Below are positions 1 to 9,974 of a DNA stretch of 64,000 nucleotides, piece by piece (within the stretch, counting starts at the first letter, position 1; the number at the start of each line of letters is the position of its first letter). The position numbers and the translations under genes are program-made. Source of the DNA: Chryseolinea lacunae. GTDB lineage: Bacteria > Bacteroidota > Bacteroidia > Cytophagales > Cyclobacteriaceae. The notes beneath the pieces are model-generated. The model was not told the DNA's origin. It made no database searches and worked only from the letters and a program-made list of their open reading frames with translations. The stretch is taken from assembly GCF_016735595.1 (NCBI RefSeq), contig NZ_JAERRB010000007.1, positions 281,287-345,286 on the forward strand, in the 5' to 3' direction.

Positions 1-1
1 A

Positions 2-715
2 GATCCTAAGGGCGTGCTGCAGAAAGTAGCCAGCTTTGGCTACAAAGAACTGGAAGCCTACAGCTACAAGGATGGCCAGATCTTTGGAATGGCCTATGGC
101 GAATTCAACAAGTTCGTGAAAGGCCTGGGCATGAAAGTGACCAGCGGTCACTACGGCCTCGACATGATTAAAGGCGACACCTGGCAGAAAGCCGTGGAAG
201 ATGCCAAGAAAAACGGCCAGGAATATATGGTAGTTCCCTACATCCAGGAACCCGATCGCAAAACGATCGATGCCTACAAACAAATCTGCGCCGACCTGAA
301 CAAGGCAGGCGAAGTATGTAACAAAAGCGGCATCCGCTTTGGCTATCACAACCACGCTTTCGAATTCCAAACCGTGGACGGTCAAATTCCTTACGACGTG
401 ATGCTGGCCGAACTCGATCCGAAAAAAGTAGGTCTTGAAATGGACCTCTTCTGGGTGATCAACGCCGGACAAGATCCGCTGCAATACTTCGCAAAATATC
501 CGGGCCGTTTCGAACAATGGCACGTGAAAGACATGGACAAGAACGACCGCGGCCGCAACGCCGATGTGGGCACAGGCTCCATCGACTTCAAGCCCATCTT
601 TGCGCAGGCAAAATTGTCGGGCATGAAGAAGTGGTATGTAGAGCAGGAGACCTACCCCGGAGCGCCCATCGACAGCGCAGCGGCTTCTGCAAAATTCCTA
701 AAAACCATTCTTTGA
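2..715 (+). CDS. Sugar phosphate isomerase/epimerase, 5'-truncated by window edge
   Basis: Carboxy-terminal part of a xylose-isomerase-like TIM-barrel protein (AP endonuclease 2 fold family). The frame is open from base 2, and the first possible start (GTG at 14) lies inside conserved barrel sequence, so the true start is upstream of the window. Visible landmarks are FGYKELE near the start, the metal-site strand GYHNHAFEF, the EMDLFWV strand and WHVKDMD, which match the usual metal-binding positions of this fold. Members isomerise or epimerise small sugars or inositol derivatives, and Bacteroidota often export them with a signal peptide, which cannot be seen here. The exact substrate cannot be deduced. 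A strong terminator follows. Confidence 0.85.
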   Translation, partial: DPKGVLQKVASFGYKELEAYSYKDGQIFGMAYGEFNKFVKGLGMKVTSGHYGLDMIKGDTWQKAVEDAKKNGQEYMVVPYIQEPDRKTIDAYKQICADLNKAGEVCNKSGIRFGYHNHAFEFQTVDGQIPYDVMLAELDPKKVGLEMDLFWVINAGQDPLQYFAKYPGRFEQWHVKDMDKNDRGRNADVGTGSIDFKPIFAQAKLSGMKKWYVEQETYPGAPIDSAAASAKFLKTIL

Positions 716-764
716 TTTTGTTTCTCGTTTTTTTGTTTTTTTGTTTTGTTTACAGGTTAATGCA

Positions 765-801
765 AAGGTGTCGGGTCCAATAGCCCGACACCTTGCTTTT
801 T
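765..801 (+). terminator. Rho-independent terminator after the isomerase gene
   Basis: A perfect 11-bp stem (AAGGTGTCGGG / CCCGACACCTT) with an 8-nt loop is followed by GCTTTTT. It lies 50 bp after the isomerase stop and before the next gene, so it should end that transcript. Confidence 0.8.
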
Positions 802-826
802 CCGGATAGTCCTTAAACACTTTTCT

Positions 827-1198
827 ATGCGTATTGTAAATTTCATCCTGGCGATCATGTTCCTGGCATTTGCATTCCTGCAACTGAACGATCCCGACCC
901 GGTGATCTGGATTCTGATCTATGGTGCCATGGCCGTGGTTTCGATCATGGCGATTTTTGAATTTTATCCCCTCAAGTTCATCATCGGCCTCACCGTGGTG
1001 TATGTGGGCTATTCCCTGCTCTACATTCCCGGTGTGGTGGAATGGCTGCAGCAGGACGATCGCTCCGCCCTTTTCAGCGACGTGGCCAAGATGGAACATC
1101 TCTACATCGAAGAGTCGCGTGAGTTTCTGGGGTTGATGATTTGCGTGGCGGTGCTGATTTTTTATTGGATGCGTGCCACCAAATTTTCGAAACGATAG
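827..1198 (+). CDS. TMEM220-like small integral membrane protein
   Basis: A 123-residue protein with four likely membrane segments (about residues 4-17, 25-43, 49-68 and 99-115). The first loop carries the LNDPDPVIW motif typical of the transmembrane-220 family, which is found in eukaryotes and in Bacteroidota. No enzymatic residues are recognisable and the family has no established function. The ATG start follows the upstream terminator by 25 bp and a terminator follows the gene, so it is probably transcribed alone. Confidence 0.75.
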   Translation: MRIVNFILAIMFLAFAFLQLNDPDPVIWILIYGAMAVVSIMAIFEFYPLKFIIGLTVVYVGYSLLYIPGVVEWLQQDDRSALFSDVAKMEHLYIEESREFLGLMICVAVLIFYWMRATKFSKR

Positions 1199-1227
1199 GA
1201 ACACACCAACGCAAACGATTTCTGTTG

Positions 1228-1258
1228 AGACAGCATACAAAGCTGTCTTTTCTTTTTT
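1228..1258 (+). terminator. Terminator between the TMEM220-like gene and the glucan operon
   Basis: A 7-bp stem (AGACAGC / GCTGTCT) with a 7-nt loop is followed by TTTCTTTTTT. It separates the membrane protein gene from the amylase gene that starts at 1271. Confidence 0.7.
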
Positions 1259-1270
1259 ATATTCAAACCT

Positions 1271-3070
1271 ATGAGACGACCACTTTTTTGCCTGCTCACA
1301 TTGTCTATTTTTATCGGCTGTTCAACGCCTCCAAAAGAAAAAATCCCACCGCTTGCCACCATGGAAAAATCGTCTGGTAAAATCGTCATCTACCAATTGA
1401 TGACCCGCTTGTTTGGAAACAAAAAGACCGTGAACAAACCCTACGGCACACGCGACGAAAACGGCGTGGGCAAGTTCAACGACATCGACGACGCGGCATT
1501 GAAATCGATCAAAGACATGGGCATCACCCACGTGTGGTACACCGGCGTGCTGGAACATGCCGTGCTTACCGACTACACACCCTTCAGCATTCCCCTCGAC
1601 GACGCCGATGTGGTGAAGGGCCGCGCGGGTTCGCCCTATGCCATCAAAGACTATTACGACGTGAATCCCGACCTCGCCATGAGCGTTCCCAACCGCCGCG
1701 AAGAGTTTGATCGCCTGCTGGAACGCACCCACCAGGCCGGCCTGAAAGCCATCATCGACTTTGTGCCCAACCACGTGGCGCGACACTATCACTCCGATGC
1801 CAAACCCACCGGCGTGAAAGACCTGGGCGAAGGCGACGACAAGGCCGTGGCCTTCCGCGCAGCCAACAATTTCTATTACCTGCCGGGACAATCCTTCCAG
1901 GTTCCCAAAGACTATGTGGCGCTTGGCGCCAACAATACCTTTCCCACCAAAGACGGCAAGTTTGACGAAACACCCGCCAAGGCCACCGGCAACAACGTGT
2001 TCTCGGCCGCGCCGGGCCTGCACGACTGGTTCGAAACGGTGAAGCTCAACTATGGTGTGGATCAACAAAATCAAAAACACTTCGACCCCATACCCGACAC
2101 GTGGGTGAAGATGAAAGACATCCTGCTGTACTGGACAAGCAAAAAAGTGGACGGCTTCCGGTGCGACATGGCCGAGATGGTGCCCGTTGAATTCTGGGGC
2201 TGGGTCATTCCGCAGGTACGCGCCGCGAATCCCGACATCATCTTTATCGCCGAAGTATATAACCCGAACGAGTATCACAACTACATCGAGAACGGCAAGT
2301 TCAACTACCTCTACGACAAGGTGCAACTCTACGACACGCTGCGCCTTCTGGTGCAGGGCAAGGCAACAACACCCTCGATCCATGCCATTCAGCAACACCT
2401 GTCGGGCATCAACGACAACATGTTGCACTTCCTGGAGAACCACGACGAGCAACGCGTGGCATCACCGTTCTTTGCGGGCGACATGTGGAAGGCCGCGCCC
2501 GCCATGGTGATCAGTGCCACCATCGATCGCGGGCCCGTCATGATTTACTTCGGACAGGAAGTGGGAGAGCCGGGTGCGGGCGCCGCAGGTTTTCAGGCCA
2601 ACGACGGCCGCACCACCATCTTCGACTACTGGGGCGTGCCCGAACACCAGAAGTGGATGAACGGTGGCAAGTTTAACGGCGACTCGCTGAGCGCCGAACA
2701 AAAACAACTTCGCCAATTCTATGCCGATGTTTTATCGCTGGCCGGCAGAAACATCGCGCTCACGCAAGGCGAATACCTCGACATCACGGCGCACAACATC
2801 AACGCCGGAAACTTCACGGGCAACACCAGTGCGTTTCTGCGCTACTCGGGCACGGAACGCCTGCTGGTGTTGAACACCTTCAACGCCACCACGCAGGAAA
2901 TCAAAGTGCAGCTGCCCGCATCTGCCGTGACGGCGCTGGGGCTCGACACGGAGGGAAGCTACATTGCACGCGACCTGTTGTGGCGCGAAGCCGAGGTGGG
3001 CTTCAGCAAAGACTTCACCTTCACACTCACGTGCAAACCCTACAGCTCCTACATTCTGAAGATTAAATAA
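1271..3070 (+). CDS. GH13 alpha-amylase family lipoprotein
   Basis: A 599-residue glycoside hydrolase family 13 enzyme acting on alpha-glucans. The N-terminus is a lipoprotein signal ending in IGCS, so it should be anchored in the cell envelope. All four GH13 regions are intact: DFVPNH from residue 163, GFRCDMAEM with nucleophile Asp299, the acid/base Glu328 in IAEVY, and ENHDEQ with Asp392. The C-terminus forms a small beta domain. It is the first gene of a same-strand run continuing through glgE, treS-maltokinase and glgB, with only 8 bp to the next gene. It probably releases maltose or short maltodextrins from glucan outside the cytoplasm; whether it is an amylase, a cyclomaltodextrinase or a neopullulanase cannot be decided from sequence. 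Confidence 0.88.
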   Translation: MRRPLFCLLTLSIFIGCSTPPKEKIPPLATMEKSSGKIVIYQLMTRLFGNKKTVNKPYGTRDENGVGKFNDIDDAALKSIKDMGITHVWYTGVLEHAVLTDYTPFSIPLDDADVVKGRAGSPYAIKDYYDVNPDLAMSVPNRREEFDRLLERTHQAGLKAIIDFVPNHVARHYHSDAKPTGVKDLGEGDDKAVAFRAANNFYYLPGQSFQVPKDYVALGANNTFPTKDGKFDETPAKATGNNVFSAAPGLHDWFETVKLNYGVDQQNQKHFDPIPDTWVKMKDILLYWTSKKVDGFRCDMAEMVPVEFWGWVIPQVRAANPDIIFIAEVYNPNEYHNYIENGKFNYLYDKVQLYDTLRLLVQGKATTPSIHAIQQHLSGINDNMLHFLENHDEQRVASPFFAGDMWKAAPAMVISATIDRGPVMIYFGQEVGEPGAGAAGFQANDGRTTIFDYWGVPEHQKWMNGGKFNGDSLSAEQKQLRQFYADVLSLAGRNIALTQGEYLDITAHNINAGNFTGNTSAFLRYSGTERLLVLNTFNATTQEIKVQLPASAVTALGLDTEGSYIARDLLWREAEVGFSKDFTFTLTCKPYSSYILKIK

Positions 3071-3078
3071 ACGCCACC

Positions 3079-4653
3079 ATGTTCGCTCGTTTCACCTGTG
3101 TTGCTTTGTTCTGTTCATGGGCGCTCTGGTCGTGCAAGCCGCCGGAAGTGAACGTGGCCACGTGGCCGCAAGGGGTAAAGTATGAAGTGTTTGTGCTCTC
3201 GTTTGCCGACGGCAACGGCGATGGCAAAGGAGACCTGAAAGGACTAACGGCCAAGCTTGACTATCTGCAAGACCTCGGTGTGAACGGCATTTGGCTGATG
3301 CCCATCATGAACGCGCCGTCGTATCACAAGTATGATGTGATGGACTACAAAAGCATTCATGCAGACTATGGCACACCCGAAGATTTCAGAGCGTTTATCG
3401 CCGAAGCACACCGCCACGGCATCAAGGTGATCATCGACCTCATTCTGAACCACACCGGCACAGAGCATCCGTGGTTCAAAGGGGCCACGCAGGGAAAAAA
3501 CAATCCCTACCGCCACTACTACGTGTGGGCAAAGAAAGATTCGATACGCACACAGATGGCCAAGAAAACAACGTCGTTCGATTCGGACAACATCACCCAA
3601 TGGCACCCCGTGAACGGCGACACGCAGGCAGAACATTACTACGGCTATTTCTGGGCCGGCATGCCCGACCTCAACTTCGACAACCCCCGCGTGAAGCAGG
3701 AATTTATGGAGATTGGAAAATTCTGGTTGTCAGACATGCAAGTGGATGGCTTTCGCCTGGATGCAGCACGTCACATCTTTCCGACAGACAGAGCAGCCGA
3801 CAACCACGCCTTCTGGCAGGAGTTCCGGCAGGCCATGCAATACCTCAAACCCGATGTCTACCTGGTGGGCGAGGTGTGGGCCGATGCAAAAGAGGTTGCT
3901 CCCTACCTGAAAGGATTGCCGTCGCTCTTCAACTTCGACATGGGCTATGCCATCACCGACGTGGTGAATGCCGGGCGAGACACCATGAAGTTGATTGAAC
4001 GCTACAAACGCATCAGCGACTATTACCGCGCGTCGACACCCGAATATACCGACGCGATCTTTTTGAAAAATCACGACCAGAATCGAATCCTGAGCGAGTT
4101 GGGTGGCGACCCCGGAAAAATGCGGGTAGCCGCAGGGATATTAATGACGTTGCCCGGCACACCCTATGTGTATTACGGCGAAGAGATTGGCATGCTGGGC
4201 AAGAAGCCCGACGAATACATACGCGAACCTTTTGTGTGGGCTACAGACGACAAAGCGAAGGAAAATCTGCAAACATCGTGGGAACAACCCAGGTATTCGA
4301 CGGCGCAAACCGTTACACCGGCGAGCCTGCAACAAAACGATCCGGCATCGCTCTACAACGCCTACAGAAATCTTATTCACTTCAGAAATTCAAGTAAAGC
4401 CCTTACCTTCGGAACCATCGACCCATCGGGTGTGAACGTGGCCGAAGTGGTGAGCTTCAAACGGACACACGAAGGCGAAACGGTGCTGGTGCTGCACAAC
4501 GTTTCGGATGTGGAAGTAACGGTGACGCTGGAGAACAGCAACGCCGCATTCAATACGATTGTGTTCGACAGCAACGGAACAACAAAACTAAACAACGGCG
4601 AGCTGACCTTGCCGGCATATGCAACGGTAATTTTGAAACCTAAACAGGCATGA
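3079..4653 (+). CDS. GH13 alpha-glucosidase/alpha-amylase lipoprotein
   Basis: A 524-residue GH13 enzyme with a lipoprotein signal (LWSC, Cys19). A DGNGDGKGD loop at 44-52 is the usual GH13 metal-binding site. Catalytic regions are complete: DLILNH from Asp120, GFRLDAARH with nucleophile Asp228, GEVW with acid/base Glu265, and KNHDQNR with Asp333. The overall pattern is closest to oligo-glucosidase-like or amylase-like GH13 members that act on short maltodextrins. It starts 8 bp after the first amylase, and its stop overlaps the glgE start by 4 bp (ATGA), so the three are translationally linked. It is a likely source of maltose and glucose for the cytoplasmic enzymes encoded downstream. Confidence 0.88.
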   Translation: MFARFTCVALFCSWALWSCKPPEVNVATWPQGVKYEVFVLSFADGNGDGKGDLKGLTAKLDYLQDLGVNGIWLMPIMNAPSYHKYDVMDYKSIHADYGTPEDFRAFIAEAHRHGIKVIIDLILNHTGTEHPWFKGATQGKNNPYRHYYVWAKKDSIRTQMAKKTTSFDSDNITQWHPVNGDTQAEHYYGYFWAGMPDLNFDNPRVKQEFMEIGKFWLSDMQVDGFRLDAARHIFPTDRAADNHAFWQEFRQAMQYLKPDVYLVGEVWADAKEVAPYLKGLPSLFNFDMGYAITDVVNAGRDTMKLIERYKRISDYYRASTPEYTDAIFLKNHDQNRILSELGGDPGKMRVAAGILMTLPGTPYVYYGEEIGMLGKKPDEYIREPFVWATDDKAKENLQTSWEQPRYSTAQTVTPASLQQNDPASLYNAYRNLIHFRNSSKALTFGTIDPSGVNVAEVVSFKRTHEGETVLVLHNVSDVEVTVTLENSNAAFNTIVFDSNGTTKLNNGELTLPAYATVILKPKQA

Positions 4654-6596
4654 TCATAACAAAAGGAAAATCGCGCGTCGTCATCGAAAATGTTCAACCC
4701 CAGGTGGATGGTGGATTGTATCCCGCCAAGCGCACCATCGGCGAACGCGTGACGGTGACCGCCGATATATTTGGTGATGGCCACGACCACATCCGTGCCC
4801 ACATGCTCTACAGAAAAGAAGGAGCAAAACAATGGAATCACCAGGAGATGACCCCGTCGTATAACGACACATGGTTTGCCTCGTTCACGGTAACCGAAAA
4901 AGGCGCCTACGAATTCACCGTCATGGCCTGGGTCGATCACTTCGACACGTGGTATGACGGCTTCAAGAAAAAAGCGACGGCCAAGGTCGATGTGCACGTA
5001 GAACTTCAGGAAGGCGTGAACCACCTGAAGGCACTGGGTGGCGACAAGAACGATACACTTAAAGCCGCCATCGGCCAACTGCAAGGCGACTACACCGCGG
5101 CCATCCATTTCGTGCAGGGTGAAGCCTTTGGAAGGCTGGTGCACGAGCATCCCCTCATTCAACACGAAACCACCTATGACAAAACGCTTCGCGTGGTGGT
5201 GGAGCACGTCAAGGCAAACTTCAGCGCCTGGTATGAACTCTTTCCGCGGTCGGCATCGCTCGACGGCAAGCATGGCACCTTCAAGGATGTGATCAAGCTG
5301 TTGCCGCGCGTTTCGGCCATGGGCTTCGACGTGCTCTACCTGCCGCCCATTCATCCCATTGGAAAAGTGAACCGCAAGGGCAAGAACAACAACGTGCGCG
5401 CCGAACTTGGCGAACCCGGTTCGCCCTGGGCCATCGGCAACGACGAAGGCGGACACAAAGCCGTTCACGCCGAGTTGGGAACCTTGGTCGACTATAAGAA
5501 GTTGATCGAAGAAGCAAAGAAGCTCAACATCGACATCGCACTCGATCTGGCCTTTCAATGCGCACCCGATCATCCCTATGTGAAAGAACATCCCGAATGG
5601 TTCAAGCAACGGCCGGATGGTTCGATTCAATACGCTGAAAATCCTCCCAAAAAATATCAGGACATCTATCCATTCAATTTTGAAACCGACCAGTGGATGG
5701 AATTGTGGGTGGAGCTGAAGTCGGTGATCACCTTCTGGATTGAACAGGGCGTGAAAATTTTTCGCGTTGACAATCCTCACACCAAACCCATTCCGTTCTG
5801 GGAGTGGGCCATTGCCGAAGTGAACAAGGAATATGAAGACATCATCTTTCTTGCCGAAGCATTTACCAAACCAAAAGTGATGGCGTCGCTGGGAAAGATC
5901 GGCTATACACAGAGCTACACCTATTTCACCTGGCGCGTCTACAAGTCGGAAATTATTGAATACATGAACGAGCTGGTGCACGGCCCTTCACGAAACTATT
6001 TCCGCCCGAACTTCTGGCCCAACACACCCGACATTCTGCCCTTTCACCTGCAACAACAAGGCGAAAACATTTTTATACTCCGCCTGGCTCTTGCCGCTAC
6101 ACTATCGTCGAACTATGGTGTGTATGGGCCCGTGTATGAATTTTATGAGAACGTGCCGGTGCAGGGGAGGGAAGAATATCACGACTCCGAAAAATATGAA
6201 GTGAAGCACCACGACTGGAAGAAAACCAGTCGCGCCACCGACATCATGTATATGATCAACAAAGCGCGCAAAGAAAACGCCGCATTGCAGTCTACATGGA
6301 ATCTGAATTTCTGCACCATCGAAAACGTGAACCTGCTGGCCTACATCAAAGCCACCGACGATCTGTCGAGCATCATCCTCACGGTGGTGAACCTTGATCC
6401 CAACGGGCGGCATTCGGGCTATGTGCAATTGCCCAAGAGCCTGTTGAAACTGGGCGATCGCATCAATGTGAAAGTGCACGACCTCATCACCGACGAACAC
6501 TATACCTGGACGCAGGAATGGAACTATGTGGAGCTGGATCCCTACAAGTTGCCCTTCCATTTATTCAAAGTTGAAGTTCACGAATCCTATCTCTAA
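4650..6596 (+). CDS. glgE: Alpha-1,4-glucan:maltose-1-phosphate maltosyltransferase
   Basis: A 648-residue cytoplasmic GH13_3 enzyme that transfers maltosyl units from maltose-1-phosphate onto a linear alpha-1,4-glucan. The N-terminal beta-sandwich starts with the GlgE-typical VVIENVQPQVDGGLYPAKR stretch. The characteristic FRVDNPHTKP motif contains nucleophile Asp374, and AEAFTKP contains acid/base Glu403; the order and spacing agree with characterised GlgE (Asp394/Glu423 in Streptomyces). It overlaps the upstream amylase by 4 bp and precedes the TreS-maltokinase fusion by 6 bp. Its neighbours supply its substrate (maltokinase) and branch its product (GlgB). Confidence 0.95.
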   Translation: MIITKGKSRVVIENVQPQVDGGLYPAKRTIGERVTVTADIFGDGHDHIRAHMLYRKEGAKQWNHQEMTPSYNDTWFASFTVTEKGAYEFTVMAWVDHFDTWYDGFKKKATAKVDVHVELQEGVNHLKALGGDKNDTLKAAIGQLQGDYTAAIHFVQGEAFGRLVHEHPLIQHETTYDKTLRVVVEHVKANFSAWYELFPRSASLDGKHGTFKDVIKLLPRVSAMGFDVLYLPPIHPIGKVNRKGKNNNVRAELGEPGSPWAIGNDEGGHKAVHAELGTLVDYKKLIEEAKKLNIDIALDLAFQCAPDHPYVKEHPEWFKQRPDGSIQYAENPPKKYQDIYPFNFETDQWMELWVELKSVITFWIEQGVKIFRVDNPHTKPIPFWEWAIAEVNKEYEDIIFLAEAFTKPKVMASLGKIGYTQSYTYFTWRVYKSEIIEYMNELVHGPSRNYFRPNFWPNTPDILPFHLQQQGENIFILRLALAATLSSNYGVYGPVYEFYENVPVQGREEYHDSEKYEVKHHDWKKTSRATDIMYMINKARKENAALQSTWNLNFCTIENVNLLAYIKATDDLSSIILTVVNLDPNGRHSGYVQLPKSLLKLGDRINVKVHDLITDEHYTWTQEWNYVELDPYKLPFHLFKVEVHESYL

Positions 6597-6602
6597 AATC
6601 GC

Positions 6603-9600
6603 ATGAGCAATCCTCTCAAGAACAACGATGCGCTTTGGTTTAAAGATGCCATCATCTACGAAATCTCTGTTCGTGCCTTTTTCGACAGCAATGCCGATGG
6701 CATCGGCGACTTCCAGGGCATCATTCAAAAGCTCGACTACCTCGAAGACCTCGGCATCAACACGCTGTGGCTGCTGCCATTCTATCCATCGCCGCTGAAA
6801 GACGACGGGTTCGACGTGATTGATCACTGCGACGTGCACCCCGACTATGGCACGCTGGCCGACTTCAAACAATTTTTGAAGGAAGCACACCGTCGCGGCA
6901 TCCGGGTGATTACAGAGTTGATCCTGAACCACACATCCGACCAGCATCCCTGGTTTAAGCGCTCACGCAAGGCCAAGGCAAACTCGCGCTACCGCGACCT
7001 CTACGTGTGGAACGACACGGCAGAAAAATACAAAGAAGCCCGTGTCATGTTCACCACCGAAGAGTCGACCAACTGGACGTGGGACTCCGAGGCCAAAGCC
7101 TACTACTGGCATCGTTTCTATCGCCACCAACCGGAGCTGAACTTCGAGAACCCCGAGGTGCAGTTGGAGATGATCAAGATTGTGGACTTCTGGATGAAGA
7201 TCGGCGTGGATGGTTTCCGCCTTCCGTCTGTGCCCTTTCTCTTCGAAGAAGACGGCACCAGCTGCGAGAATCTTCCCCAGACCCACGTGTTTCTGAAACG
7301 CCTTCGGGCGCACATCGACAAACACTATAAAAACCGCATACTCATTGCCGAAGCCAACCTCTGGCCCGAAGACGCCGCCACTTATTTTGGCGACAACGAC
7401 GAGTGCCACATGAACTTCCACTATCCGCTGATGCCACGCATGTTTCTGGCGCTGCGCACAGAAGATAGCTATCCTATCATCGACATCATTGAACAAACAC
7501 CGGCAACCCCTGTGAGCAGTCAATGGGCGGTGTTTCTCCGGAACCACGACGAGCTTGGTTTGGAAATGGTGACGGAGGAAGAGAAGGATTATCTCTTCAA
7601 AGCCTACGCCAATGACGCAAACACAAAATTCAACGTAGGCATTCGCCGCAGGCTAGCGCCACTGCTGAACAACGACCGGCGCAAGTCGGAGCTGTTGCAC
7701 TCGATACTCTTCTCGCTGCCGGGTACACCGGTGCTCTACTACGGCGACGAGATTGGAATGGGCGACAACGTGTATCTGGGCGACCGCTTTGGCGTGCGCA
7801 CACCCATGCAGTGGAACATGAACCTGAATGCAGGCTTCTCCACAGCAAACCCGCAGCGTCTTTATCTCCCCATCATCACCGACCCGTCATACCGCCACGA
7901 ATCGGTTAACGTGGCTACGCAGGAAGAAAATCCATCGTCGTTTTTGTGGTGGATGAAAAACATCATGGCCATGCGCAAGCGCCTGAACATTTTTGGCCGC
8001 GGCGAAATGAAATTTATCGAGAGCACCAACGCCAAAGTGCTTTCGTTTGTGCGCACCTTCGAAAAAAACAGGATCATCGTGGTGGCCAACCTCTCGCAGT
8101 TCTCGCAGGCCACAACGCTCAACCTGGGCGAATACAAAGGCTGCGACATCACCGAGGTGTTCAGTCAGAACCGTTTCATGAGTGTTGACGAAGGCGACTA
8201 TTCCATCACCATCGGCCCCTATGGCTACTTCTGGTTTCAGGTGGACACTGCCGAGAAGAAAGAAAAATCGGAAGCCAGCGGTGAACTGCCATTGGTGAAA
8301 ACCGAAGTGTCGTGGGAAAAACTTTTCGACAACTACAACGAAGTGCGGGTGCTGGAGCGCAAGATTCTGCCGCCGTTCATGAAGAAATGTCGCTGGTTTG
8401 GAGGCAAGGCCAAAGTGGTGAGCAAAGTGAGCATCAACAAAACCATTGCCCTGAAAGTGGAAGGCGACACACACTTCCTCACCGTGCTGGAAGTGCACTA
8501 TGTGCAACGCCTGCCCGAGTTCTACTTCCTGCCGTTGACCTTCCTGCCATCCGACAGTATCCTGGAACGTGTGGAGTACACCGTGCAAAGTGTAGTGTGT
8601 CGTGCCGAAATTCAAGGCAAGGCCGGCTTCATCATGGACAGCAGCTACGACAAGGTGTTCCGCGACTTCCTGTTTGTGAGCATGGAGAAAGAAACCAAAG
8701 TGCGCGACGACGAAGGCGGAACGTTGGAATTCAATTCGAGCGTGTTTGCAAAAATCGATGTCAGCAAAGACGTTGACTCGAAGATCCTGAAGTCTGACCA
8801 GAGCAACACAGCCATCATTTATAACGACCAGTACTTCTTCAAATTCTATCGCAAGCTGGAGAAGGAAATGAATCCCGAGCTGGAAATTGTGCGCTTCCTT
8901 TCCGAGCACACCACCTTCCAGAATTCGCCGCGCTATGCGGGAAGCATTGAATATCACGACAGCGACAACAACGTGACGGTGTTTGGCCTGTTGCAGGAGA
9001 AAGTAGAAAACCAGGGTGAAGCGTGGACCATGTCCGTCGATTCGGTAGGACGTTTCTATGAACGTGTGATGGCCAAAGCCAAGTCGGTGAAATTGCCGAA
9101 GCTGGAAAATCGCTCGTCCATCAAGTTTGAAGAAGCACCGGAAGTGATACAGGAATTTATCGGCCGCGGATTCTACGAGCGCATCGTCCGTCTGGGACAA
9201 CGCACGGCGGAGATGCACATTGCGCTGGCATCCGATCAATCGAACCCCGCCTTTGCACCCGAAACGTTCACACCCAACTATCAGCGTTCTATGTATTCGT
9301 CGCTGCGCAAGCTGGTGCGCGATCGTTTCAACCTGTTGGAAACAACACTGTCGAAACTGCCTCCCGAAGTGCAGGACATTGCTAAAAAGGTATTGGCGCT
9401 GGAAGACAAGATACTCGAGTGCTTCAGCGAAGTGTATCAGATAAAAATCAAAGCCATCAAAACCCGTATCCACGGCGACTTCCACATGGGGCAGGTGTTG
9501 TTCACCGGCAAAGATTTTGTGATCATCGACTTTGAAGGAGAGCCCGGATTTTCGTTTAGCGAACGTCGTCTCAAGAAGAACCCGTTGAAGGATGTGGCGG

Positions 9601-9941
9601 GCATGATGCGTTCCATACACTATGCCGCTTTTGGAAAAATATTGCTCAACGAAAACTACCGCGACCGCGACCTGGAGTTCCTCGAATCGTGGGCCGAGCA
9701 ATGGCAGCACTATGTGGGCCGCTTCTACCTGGGCGCCTACATGGAGCGCATGGGCATGGGCACCACGCTGTCGCAGGAAGATGACGTGCTTATTCGTACC
9801 TTCCTGCTAGAGAAGGCGGTCTATGAACTGGGCTATGAGTTGAACGGCCGTCCCGACTGGACCATCATACCGCTGCGCGGAATTTATTATCACATGAAAC
9901 GCTACCAGGAAGAGAAAGAAGAACGGAAGAAGAAAGGATAA
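6603..9941 (+). CDS. Trehalose synthase (TreS)-maltokinase fusion with altered TreS nucleophile
   Basis: An 1112-residue two-domain protein. Residues about 8-550 are a TreS-type GH13 domain, whose family role is to interconvert trehalose and maltose. Residues about 565-1112 are a maltokinase (Pep2/Mak type) with the phosphotransferase motifs HGDFHMGQ near residue 957 and IDFEGEPG. The TreS half keeps NHTSDQHPWF, Glu250 in AEANLWPE and NHDE with Asp316. Where the family has FRLDA, this protein has FRLPS: Pro208 (codon CCG at 7224) replaces the catalytic nucleophile Asp. The GH13 half is therefore probably inactive as a glycosidase or isomerase and may act as a scaffold, while the kinase half looks intact and should make maltose-1-phosphate for GlgE. 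Confidence 0.9.
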   Translation: MSNPLKNNDALWFKDAIIYEISVRAFFDSNADGIGDFQGIIQKLDYLEDLGINTLWLLPFYPSPLKDDGFDVIDHCDVHPDYGTLADFKQFLKEAHRRGIRVITELILNHTSDQHPWFKRSRKAKANSRYRDLYVWNDTAEKYKEARVMFTTEESTNWTWDSEAKAYYWHRFYRHQPELNFENPEVQLEMIKIVDFWMKIGVDGFRLPSVPFLFEEDGTSCENLPQTHVFLKRLRAHIDKHYKNRILIAEANLWPEDAATYFGDNDECHMNFHYPLMPRMFLALRTEDSYPIIDIIEQTPATPVSSQWAVFLRNHDELGLEMVTEEEKDYLFKAYANDANTKFNVGIRRRLAPLLNNDRRKSELLHSILFSLPGTPVLYYGDEIGMGDNVYLGDRFGVRTPMQWNMNLNAGFSTANPQRLYLPIITDPSYRHESVNVATQEENPSSFLWWMKNIMAMRKRLNIFGRGEMKFIESTNAKVLSFVRTFEKNRIIVVANLSQFSQATTLNLGEYKGCDITEVFSQNRFMSVDEGDYSITIGPYGYFWFQVDTAEKKEKSEASGELPLVKTEVSWEKLFDNYNEVRVLERKILPPFMKKCRWFGGKAKVVSKVSINKTIALKVEGDTHFLTVLEVHYVQRLPEFYFLPLTFLPSDSILERVEYTVQSVVCRAEIQGKAGFIMDSSYDKVFRDFLFVSMEKETKVRDDEGGTLEFNSSVFAKIDVSKDVDSKILKSDQSNTAIIYNDQYFFKFYRKLEKEMNPELEIVRFLSEHTTFQNSPRYAGSIEYHDSDNNVTVFGLLQEKVENQGEAWTMSVDSVGRFYERVMAKAKSVKLPKLENRSSIKFEEAPEVIQEFIGRGFYERIVRLGQRTAEMHIALASDQSNPAFAPETFTPNYQRSMYSSLRKLVRDRFNLLETTLSKLPPEVQDIAKKVLALEDKILECFSEVYQIKIKAIKTRIHGDFHMGQVLFTGKDFVIIDFEGEPGFSFSERRLKKNPLKDVAGMMRSIHYAAFGKILLNENYRDRDLEFLESWAEQWQHYVGRFYLGAYMERMGMGTTLSQEDDVLIRTFLLEKAVYELGYELNGRPDWTIIPLRGIYYHMKRYQEEKEERKKKG

Positions 9942-9974
9942 AACAACCACCACGACGTCTGAACCCAACCCATC

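Noticed and set aside
4377..9710. Long - strand frames of more than 500 codons opposite glgE and treS-maltokinase
   Set aside because: They are antisense shadows of high-GC coding sequence, rich in His, Val and Phe, opposite genes with complete catalytic motifs.
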